From NCBI GenBank assembly GCA_021157745.1, contig JAGGWA010000152.1:1-11154 (forward strand): a stretch of 11,154 nucleotides of DNA. The letters are read 5' to 3'. The notes beneath the pieces are model-generated. The model worked only from the letters and a program-made list of their open reading frames with translations. It ran no database searches and was not told the DNA's origin. This stretch comes from Thermoplasmata archaeon. Lineage in GTDB: Archaea > Thermoplasmatota > E2 > UBA202 > JdFR-43. Each line of letters begins with the position of its first letter. The stretch's first letter is position 1. Positions 5,695 through 11,154 of this stretch are shown one piece after another. Both the position numbers and the translations under genes were made by a program.

Positions 5695-6714
5695 TTATTT
5701 TAACTTCCATTCTATGCTTCTTTTTCTTAGCTCTTCCATGAATTTTTCGAAATCGATTGCAAGCTCTGGAGGATATGCTCCTTTTTCAATGGCCCCGTTA
5801 CCGATCATATTTGCTATTATGGCAGTTGGAAAAGCTGTTGTGCGCTGCATTGCCGTAAATACTCCATCATGTCTATCATATAAAATTGCCTCCATGCTCT
5901 CAGAATAAATTTTCGCAACAACAAAATCTTCTGCATCTTTAGGCAGAGCTTTTTCAAGTATTTTTTCTGTGAATTGTCTTGCTTCGTTTTCAAAAAATCC
6001 AAGCTGCTTTAACAGCAAAATTTTCTCACAATGGCCCTTATACCTTATTGTTTTATAATCAAGCTCTTTCACTCCATGCAATGTTTTTGGAAGCGTTGAT
6101 GTTCCACCATGTGTATAAAAAGCTTCATATCTCTTTCCATTTATCTCAATTTCTTCAAGCCCGGTTAATGATTCTACTGTCCTTATTGCTCCATTTTCCA
6201 CTATTATGGCATCTTCAACATATTCATTTATCAGACCATGCACTGAAAAAACAAGGGCATAATTTAAAGGGGGTTCTGGATGCAATGGCAGACCGCCGAC
6301 TCTAATATGAATTTTTCTGCCACCATGCTCCTCCCATAAATGATATGCAACTATGTTGCTCATGCCAGGCGCCAGCCCGCAATCTGGAATGATTGTTATG
6401 CCAGCTTTTTTCGCCTCGTTGTGCAAAGCGAGTTCTTTTTCAACTATGCCGCTATTTCCTCCCAGATCAATGAAATTCGTTTTTGTTTTTATCGCAAGTT
6501 TTGCCAGCTTATAGTTAAAATCGTAGGGCAATGCACTTATTACGACATCTTCTCCTTTCATTTCCCTTATCAACAAGCTTGTATCTCTTGCATCAAGTCT
6601 GAAAAAATTTGGAAGGTCTTTTTCAACAACATCACATATTCTGGCGTCGATGTCATTCCTGAGCAAATCATGCTGAATCGCAACTCCAATTTTTCCAGCT
6701 CCAATGATGAGCAT
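5695..6714 (-). CDS. Saccharopine dehydrogenase-like / lysine 6-dehydrogenase-like oxidoreductase
   Basis: A 339-residue NAD(P)-dependent enzyme. The Rossmann nucleotide site GAGKIG is at residues 5-10, with Asp28 at the end of the second strand where the ribose is bound, suggesting NAD preference. DVVISALPYDFN (56-67), FIDLGGN (81-87) and PDCGLAPGMSN (110-120) are typical of the saccharopine dehydrogenase/lysine 6-dehydrogenase group. So are GGLPLHPEPPLNY (140-152), FSVHGLINEY (156-165) and KTIRYKGH (221-228). The family oxidises or reductively forms C-N bonds of lysine-type amino acids. Lysine 6-dehydrogenase, saccharopine reductase and carboxynorspermidine synthase all belong to it, and the sequence alone does not decide. 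No lysine or polyamine genes are adjacent. The ATG at 6714 is placed by the Rossmann motif and the upstream TATA element. Confidence 0.85.
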   Translation of the reverse strand: MLIIGAGKIGVAIQHDLLRNDIDARICDVVEKDLPNFFRLDARDTSLLIREMKGEDVVISALPYDFNYKLAKLAIKTKTNFIDLGGNSGIVEKELALHNEAKKAGITIIPDCGLAPGMSNIVAYHLWEEHGGRKIHIRVGGLPLHPEPPLNYALVFSVHGLINEYVEDAIIVENGAIRTVESLTGLEEIEINGKRYEAFYTHGGTSTLPKTLHGVKELDYKTIRYKGHCEKILLLKQLGFFENEARQFTEKILEKALPKDAEDFVVAKIYSESMEAILYDRHDGVFTAMQRTTAFPTAIIANMIGNGAIEKGAYPPELAIDFEKFMEELRKRSIEWKLK

Positions 6715-6730
6715 GTTTTTAATGCCATAA

Positions 6731-6741
6731 CAATAAATATG
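6731..6741. promoter_or_regulatory. Single TATA element shared by two divergent genes
   Basis: CAATAAATATG reads CATATTTATTG on the other strand. Its centre (6736) is about 22-23 bp from both the minus-strand ATG (6714) and the plus-strand ATG (6759). No second TATA box is evident in the 44-bp gap. One TBP site may therefore serve both directions, with nearly leaderless transcripts each way. Confidence 0.5.
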
Positions 6742-6758
6742 ATTTGTCCTTTATTTTC

Positions 6759-7433
6759 ATGGAATTGCATTCATTGCTTATCCCTCTTGGACTTGTGCCT
6801 GCCATTTTCTTCCTTTATTTCATAGTTGGAAGGTATGAAGGGAAATTCAGGGAGAAAAAAGCTATTCTTGCTTTCGTGATAGGCTTTGCCCTCGGCTTAT
6901 TCATATATCTCATTGAAATTTTTAACATAAAAATAGGCGAGAAGATTTATCTTGGCGATATTTTCATAATTGCACTGTCATTCTCGTTCATCGAGCAAAC
7001 ATCCAAATTTATGGTTCTGAATGCCAGCTTTTTGAGAGACGACGCCACACCAATATATGGCGCCGCCATGGGCGCAGGCTACGCCGCCCCATTCGCCCCA
7101 ATATTTATAAGGAGTGTGGAAACCAGCGTGTATGGCATAGCTATAGCCAGCATTCCAATTATGGTTATACTCCTTACATCATATTCAGCGATTCTCATTG
7201 CAATCGGGATAAAAAAGGAGAGGAAGGCACAGCATTTCATCTATGCATTTTTCTTTTCATTCATTGTATGGACAATTTTGCTCCTCATTTTCAATCTCAA
7301 ATACAATGCTGCATATCTTCTCTTCCTTTTAAGTCTTTTAATTTTTCTGTCAGCATTCGCCACATATCATGCATACAGCAGGCTGCTTCCATTCAGCATG
7401 CTCGGAAGAAAGGAGTTGAGGGAAATCTTATAA
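6759..7433 (+). CDS. Polytopic membrane protein, PrsW-like, catalytic residues apparently lost
   Basis: A 224-residue protein with about seven hydrophobic segments across its length. The pattern SFIEQTSKFMVLNASFLRDD (76-95) followed by IYGAAMGAGYAAPFAP (99-114) resembles the core of the PrsW glutamic-type intramembrane protease family. That family usually has EExxK, then a YGxxxGxGFAxxEN motif. Here the second Glu is Gln80, and the EN pair after GxGxA is replaced by Ala-Pro. I see no clear conserved His further on. It is thus either an inactive relative or a distant membrane protein that only looks similar. A TTG five codons earlier is open, but the ATG at 6759 fits the shared TATA element. 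The gene is divergent from the dehydrogenase and is followed by the promoter of the pur operon. Confidence 0.6.
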   Translation: MELHSLLIPLGLVPAIFFLYFIVGRYEGKFREKKAILAFVIGFALGLFIYLIEIFNIKIGEKIYLGDIFIIALSFSFIEQTSKFMVLNASFLRDDATPIYGAAMGAGYAAPFAPIFIRSVETSVYGIAIASIPIMVILLTSYSAILIAIGIKKERKAQHFIYAFFFSFIVWTILLLIFNLKYNAAYLLFLLSLLIFLSAFATYHAYSRLLPFSMLGRKELREIL

Positions 7434-7446
7434 AAATTTATATATA
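7432..7446 (+). promoter_or_regulatory. Strong TATA box of the zinc ribbon-purS-purL operon
   Basis: AAAAATTTATATATA is a near-ideal archaeal BRE/TATA element centred about 26 bp before the ATG at 7467. It overlaps the stop codon of the upstream gene. No other promoter is visible before purS or purL, so it probably drives all three genes. Confidence 0.6.
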
Positions 7447-7466
7447 AACAAAGAATAACTCCATAG

Positions 7467-7946
7467 ATGGATAGAAAAACAATAATAAGAGTGATATTTG
7501 TAGCATCATTGCTTTACTTCATATGGCTTATTTTGGTTGCTGCAAATGAGTTTTTCTGGAGCTATGATTTGTATCTCTCTTTCAAAGGATGGAGTATAAT
7601 TGGAAGCGTGATATATGCAGCTTTCATAATCATTGAAATTTTGTTGTATATCACTGCTCCGATGGAGGAAGAAGAAGAAATAAAGATTGTTTCAGAAGCA
7701 ATTAAAAAGATTGTTTGCAGCAATTGCAAAACCGTTTTTACGATAAGAGATACTGGCGTGAGGCCATTGAAATATAAATGCCCAAATTGTGGAATGGAAG
7801 GAGTACTTCGAGGCAAGAGTGTAAAAGGGAAAAGGATTTCTGTGCAATGTGATAAATGTGGAAATGAGTTTGAAATATTTGATACAGGGGAGAGGCCTCT
7901 CATTTACAGATGTCCAGTATGCCATTATCAGGGAGAAGTGAGTTGA
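7467..7946 (+). CDS. Membrane protein with two tandem zinc ribbons
   Basis: A 159-residue protein with two membrane segments (about 8-26 and 43-64), an acidic linker (MEEEEE) and two repeated zinc ribbons. Ribbon 1 uses Cys84, Cys87, Cys105 and Cys108. Ribbon 2 uses Cys128, Cys131, Cys149 and Cys152. Between the Cys pairs the two copies share DTGxRPLxYxCPxC, showing an internal duplication. The ribbons should bind structural zinc, and they lie on the same side of the membrane as the C-terminus. No catalytic motif is seen. The TGA overlaps the purS ATG by one base (TGATG), so the gene is tightly coupled to purine synthesis genes. Whether this link is functional or a chance operon is unclear. 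I do not know a named family. Confidence 0.75.
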   Translation: MDRKTIIRVIFVASLLYFIWLILVAANEFFWSYDLYLSFKGWSIIGSVIYAAFIIIEILLYITAPMEEEEEIKIVSEAIKKIVCSNCKTVFTIRDTGVRPLKYKCPNCGMEGVLRGKSVKGKRISVQCDKCGNEFEIFDTGERPLIYRCPVCHYQGEVS

Positions 7947-8200
7947 TGTTGAAAGCGAGAGTCGAGATCAAACTTAAGAAAGGTATTGTTGATCCCGAAG
8001 GAAAAAACATTAAGAAAGCTTTGAATCTGCTGCAATTCAATGAAGTGAAGAATGTTAAGGTTGCGAAAGTTTTTGAGATAGAAATTGAAGGAGATGATGA
8101 AGAAAAAGCAAGGGATAGAATCGAGGCCATGTGCCGCCGCCTCCTTGCGAATCCTGTAATAAATGATTACAAAATTGATATAATAAGAGAAAATGATTGA
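7946..8200 (+). CDS. purS: Phosphoribosylformylglycinamidine synthase subunit PurS
   Basis: PurS is the small subunit of the three-part FGAM synthase (PurS, PurL, PurQ), step four of purine synthesis. It bridges the glutaminase and synthetase and helps to channel ammonia. The 84-residue product is the normal size. It shows the expected pattern: KARVEIKLKKGIVDPEGKNI (3-22), then KALNLLQFNEVKNVKVAKVFEI and a final helix with RDRIEAMCRRLLANPVINDY. The ATG at 7946 is chosen because the protein pattern starts there and it overlaps the upstream stop as TGATG. A GGGAG about 10 bp before it may act as a ribosome site. The longer in-frame extension upstream is not PurS-like. Confidence 0.93.
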   Translation: MLKARVEIKLKKGIVDPEGKNIKKALNLLQFNEVKNVKVAKVFEIEIEGDDEEKARDRIEAMCRRLLANPVINDYKIDIIREND

Positions 8201-10493
8201 ACATCTGCTTAGGAAGGATGGATATGTTTATAGAATTGATCTGTTGAAGGCCAGCGATGAAGAGCTAATTGAAATAAGCAGAAGAATGGGCTTGGCTTTG
8301 AATCTGCATGAGATGAAAAAAATCGCTTCATATTTTAAAAGAGAACAACGCCTTCCGACAGATGTTGAGCTACAAGCAATAGCACATGCATGGAGTGAGC
8401 ACTGCTGTTATAAATCATCAAAACCATTGCTTCGGAAATTTTTATACAAAATAGGGAAGGATAAAGTTGTTGTGAGAGAAGATGCTGGCGTTGTTGAATT
8501 TGATTCCCGCCACTACTATGTTGCTGCCTTAGAAAGCCACAATCATCCCTCTGCCATAGAGCCGTATGGAGGAGCCGCCACAGGCATAGGAGGCATAATA
8601 AGAGATGTTCTGTGCATGGGAGCAAAACCAATTGCTTTGATCGATCCTCTTTTCTTTGGGGATTTGAACATTGGCCACGATGAATTGCCACATGGGATAA
8701 AGCATCCTCGCTATTTATTCAAGAGAGTTGTTGAGGGAATAAGAGATTATGGAAACAGAGTTGGAATTCCTACGATAGCGGGAAGCGTTTATTTTCATCC
8801 TCGCTACACTCAAAATTGCCTCGTTAATGTGGGATGCATTGGAATAGTTGAAAAGGAAAAAATGATAAGGAGCAGGGTGAAAAATGCGGGCGAGGTTTAC
8901 ATATATGCTGGAGGAAAAACAGGAAGAGACGGCATCCATGGCGTTACTTTTGCTTCAGAAGAGCTGAGAGAGGAAAGCGAGGAGGAATCAATGACAGCTG
9001 TCCAGCTTGGCGATCCCATAACGAAAGAGCCTCTTATCCATGCCGTTTTGGAATGCAATGAGCGTGGCTTAATAGAGGGCATGAAGGATATGGGTGGGGG
9101 CGGGCTTTCATGCGCAGCAAGCGAGATGGCATATGCTGGCGGGCTGGGAGCGGAAATATGGCTGGACAGGGTGCCATTGAGAGAGCCGAATATGGAGCCG
9201 TGGGAGATATGGATTTCTGAAAGCCAGGAAAGGATGCTCCTTTCTGTAAAGTCTTCGAATGTCGATGCTGTGTTAAAAATTTTCGATGACTGGGATGTTG
9301 AAGCAGTCGTTATAGGAAAAATTGTGGAAGGAGGAAGGATAAAGGTATATTATAAAGGGCAGCTTGTTGAAGATGTGGAGCTTGCTTTCAGAGTTGCTGG
9401 AATAGAATATGAAAGGGAATGGAAAAAGCCGGCCATAGATGAAAGCTATGCAGATTTCAAAATGCCTGATTTGCAGGAAGTGTTTCTCAAAATTCTATCA
9501 TCACCGAATGTGGCAAGCAGAGAATGGATCATAAGGCAGTATGATCATGAAGTTAAAGGAGGAAGCGTTCTGAAACCATTGCATGGCTTTCCATATGAAA
9601 CACATACAGATGCTGCAATAATAAAGCCATTACGCAACTCATTTAGAGGACTTGCAGTAACGACGGATGTGAATCCCTATTATACAAGCATAAATCCATA
9701 CTGGGGAACAGCTTCCGCGATAGATGAAGCAATTCGTAATTTAGCAAGCGTCGGCGCAAGAATAGATGCATTTTTGGATTGCCTTAACTTTGGAAATCCT
9801 GAAAAGCCAGAAAGAATGGGAGAGTTTTATGAAAGTGTAAGGGCATTGCATGATTTTGCCTCCCGCCTCAACATCCCTTTCATCTCTGGAAATGTCAGCT
9901 TTTACAATGAATGGCATGGCATTTCTATTCCGCCCACACCAACGATAATGGCAATCGGTATAGTAAATGATATTCGGAAAATAGCAACTCCCGAATTTAA
10001 AAAAGATGGAGATGCAATATATTTAATAGGAGAGACAAAAAGAGAGATGGGGGGAAGCGAATATTACAACGTTATGAAGATAAACGGCGGAATTGTTCCA
10101 AGGAGCGATGCAGAGGCGATAAAAAAAGGAATGGAAGCGATGGTGAAAGCAATAGAAAAAGGGGTTATAAAAGCAGCCCATGATGTCTCAAATGGCGGGA
10201 TAGCCGTCGCCGTTGCAGAGATGATAATGGCTGGCAAAGGGGCAAGAATTGATTTGAGTAACATAGCTGAGCTTAGAAGCGATTTTAAGCTTTTTTCAGA
10301 GAGCAATACAAGATGGATTGTTGAGATCGAAGATGAAGAAAAATTTCATGATGCATTTCAAGGAATTCCATTTCATAAAATTGGGGAAGTTGAGGGAGAT
10401 GGGATTGTAATATACGACAATGGAAAGAAGCTGATTGATTTATCAAGGCATGAAATAACGGAAGCATGGAAAAGTTTTTCCCATGGCTTATAG
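8193..10493 (+). CDS. purL: Phosphoribosylformylglycinamidine synthase subunit PurL
   Basis: PurL is the synthetase subunit of FGAM synthase: FGAR, ATP and ammonia from PurQ give FGAM. The 766-residue size fits the small-type PurL. Motifs in order: AHAWSEHCCYKSSKP (64-78) with the conserved His70, ESHNHPSAIEPYGGAATGIG (114-133) for ATP/Mg, and GGKTGRDGIHGVTFAS. Next come DMGGGGLSCAASEMAYAG, WISESQERML and HEVKGGSVLKPLHG. The second half has a TTDVNPYY stretch, a SGNVSFYNE loop and HDVSNGGIAVAVAEM. The two halves are the duplicated PurM-like folds. The start overlaps the end of purS by 8 bp, implying coupling. PurQ is not found downstream within the window. Nothing looks damaged. Confidence 0.96.
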   Translation: MIEHLLRKDGYVYRIDLLKASDEELIEISRRMGLALNLHEMKKIASYFKREQRLPTDVELQAIAHAWSEHCCYKSSKPLLRKFLYKIGKDKVVVREDAGVVEFDSRHYYVAALESHNHPSAIEPYGGAATGIGGIIRDVLCMGAKPIALIDPLFFGDLNIGHDELPHGIKHPRYLFKRVVEGIRDYGNRVGIPTIAGSVYFHPRYTQNCLVNVGCIGIVEKEKMIRSRVKNAGEVYIYAGGKTGRDGIHGVTFASEELREESEEESMTAVQLGDPITKEPLIHAVLECNERGLIEGMKDMGGGGLSCAASEMAYAGGLGAEIWLDRVPLREPNMEPWEIWISESQERMLLSVKSSNVDAVLKIFDDWDVEAVVIGKIVEGGRIKVYYKGQLVEDVELAFRVAGIEYEREWKKPAIDESYADFKMPDLQEVFLKILSSPNVASREWIIRQYDHEVKGGSVLKPLHGFPYETHTDAAIIKPLRNSFRGLAVTTDVNPYYTSINPYWGTASAIDEAIRNLASVGARIDAFLDCLNFGNPEKPERMGEFYESVRALHDFASRLNIPFISGNVSFYNEWHGISIPPTPTIMAIGIVNDIRKIATPEFKKDGDAIYLIGETKREMGGSEYYNVMKINGGIVPRSDAEAIKKGMEAMVKAIEKGVIKAAHDVSNGGIAVAVAEMIMAGKGARIDLSNIAELRSDFKLFSESNTRWIVEIEDEEKFHDAFQGIPFHKIGEVEGDGIVIYDNGKKLIDLSRHEITEAWKSFSHGL

Positions 10494-10505
10494 CATGATG
10501 AGCGC

Positions 10506-10787
10506 ATGAAAGAGATAAAATTTTTTGACAGGCTGAAAAAGTGGTTATAGAAGTAAGATTAAAGGGATAAAATTGTTAATGGGCAGGCAACAAACTATGG
10601 ATGGAAGATAACAGATGAAAATAGATGGGGAAGCGCAAACATATCCATAACATACTTCTATTCAAAAGAAAATGGAGATTTTATACCACAATTGGTTATA
10701 GAATACGCGGAAGGATGGGATGAAAAGCAAAGCAAAAATTTAAAGCCAGAAAATGGATGTTGTTATGTGAACAATGAAGATAGGAAA
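10506..10787 (+). pseudogene. Broken gene remnant after purL
   Basis: This 294-bp gap after purL has no intact gene but reads as protein in pieces. A start MKEIKFFDRLKKWL stops at 10548. An adjacent frame gives KVVIEVRLKG (10538-10567). Frame three then stays open from 10563 right up to the next gene, about 75 codons. It includes NYGWKITDENRWGS, ISITYFYSKENGDF and PQLVIEYAEGWDE. The beta-strand-like, aromatic composition is not typical of noncoding A+T-rich DNA. There is no start codon at its head, and joining the pieces needs shifts near 10540 and 10565. I infer a decayed or mis-sequenced small gene. The family is not recognised. An alternative is a real N-terminal extension of the next gene. 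Confidence 0.4.
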
Positions 10788-11154
10788 ATGAGAAAAATAT
10801 TTTCCATTACAGCTATTGCTATTCTTCTTCTTGCTTCTTTTATTCCAGTTGGAAATTCAATGGCAACAGCATCAGCAACAACAAAAGCAAAAATGATCGA
10901 TTTTCCAGTGGAAATATATACAATGCATGGAGTAAAAAGAATAGAAAAGAAAATTTCATTGGATGAGGCAATGAAATTGAAAAGAATGGGAGAAAATGCA
11001 GGAAAAGCAATTGCTGTATTGCATGGAAAAAATGCATCTTTCGTGGGAAGAATGAAGGCAAATGCTGCCATAGATTCATTTTTATATGAATTGAAAAAGA
11101 ATGAATTGCTTGGAGAAATGAGTATAAAAGAAGTAAAAGAGCTTATTACAGGGA
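10788..11154 (+). CDS. Secreted protein of unknown function, 5' part
   Basis: The gene runs off the window; 122 codons are present. The N-terminus is a clear signal peptide: MRK, a hydrophobic core (about 4-20), then VGNSMATASA, with likely cleavage near residues 24-30. The mature part is charged and helical, with VEIYTMHGVKRIEKKISLDE (39-58), then KLKRMGENAGKAI and repeated Lys-rich helices. I do not recognise a domain. The ATG at 10788 is chosen because the signal peptide starts there. An in-frame GTG at 10767 could add seven residues, and a TATA-like AAAAATTTAAAG near 10735-10745 would fit that start. Like the first gene in the window it is an exported protein. Confidence 0.7.
   Translation, partial: MRKIFSITAIAILLLASFIPVGNSMATASATTKAKMIDFPVEIYTMHGVKRIEKKISLDEAMKLKRMGENAGKAIAVLHGKNASFVGRMKANAAIDSFLYELKKNELLGEMSIKEVKELITG

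Noticed and set aside
6744..6758. TTG start for the PrsW-like gene
   Set aside because: It would leave less than 10 bp from the TATA element; the ATG at 6759 gives normal spacing.
6340..6825. Plus-strand open frame of 161 codons over the start of the dehydrogenase
   Set aside because: It is antisense to a well-supported Rossmann enzyme and shows no recognisable protein pattern.
7910..7945. Longer N-terminus for PurS
   Set aside because: The extra residues lie within the zinc-ribbon coding region and do not match PurS; the ATG at 7946 overlaps the upstream stop in a typical way.
1..11154. CRISPR array, transposon ends, prophage or toxin-antitoxin genes
   Set aside because: No spaced direct repeats, transposase motifs or inverted terminal repeats were seen; the only short repeats are the zinc-ribbon copies and tRNA stems.

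Overview
The window looks like a piece of an archaeal chromosome, probably euryarchaeal and possibly from a Thermoplasmata-type lineage (that placement is inference). The support is as follows. It carries an archaeal Cbf5-type pseudouridine synthase with a PUA tail and split PurS/PurL subunits. It has class II tRNA-Ser and tRNA-Pro genes without an encoded CCA, and a surface protein with a PGF-CTERM-like sorting tail. TATA boxes of the type TTTATATA lie about 22-28 bp upstream of start codons, with little or no leader. The DNA is A+T rich.

Layout. Positions 1-1292 hold the 3' part of a secreted HExxH metalloprotease-like gene with a FecR-like domain and a PGF-CTERM-like anchor; its reading frame is broken near position 105. 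Next comes cbf5 (1356-2327), whose stop codon lies inside the 5' end of tRNA-Ser(GGA) (2323-2407). A tRNA-Pro(UGG) on the minus strand (2539-2613) is divergent from a CPBP/CAAX-type membrane protease (2653-3306). A small membrane protein with a GTG start follows (3337-3531). A compact minus-strand operon runs from 5646 down to 3521: a ceramide-glucosyltransferase-like GT, a DUF2721-like membrane protein and an alpha/beta hydrolase, all with overlapping ends. Upstream of it on the same strand lies a saccharopine/lysine-6-dehydrogenase-like oxidoreductase (6714-5695). That gene shares one symmetric TATA element with a divergent PrsW-like membrane protein (6759-7433).

The operon 7467-10493 joins a membrane protein with two tandem zinc ribbons to purS and purL, by 1-nt and 8-nt overlaps. 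PurS and PurL are two of the three parts of FGAM synthase; PurQ is not in the window. After purL lies about 290 bp with a broken, coding-like stretch. The window ends inside a gene for a secreted protein of unknown function (from 10788).

PurS and PurL act in one purine-synthesis step. Cbf5 and the two tRNAs belong to RNA modification and translation. The GT operon and several small membrane proteins suggest envelope or lipid functions. I see no CRISPR array, insertion sequence, phage genes or defence island. The most unusual points are the cbf5/tRNA-Ser overlap, the broken surface protease, the symmetric divergent promoter, the membrane zinc-ribbon gene fused into the pur operon, and the gene remnant after purL.
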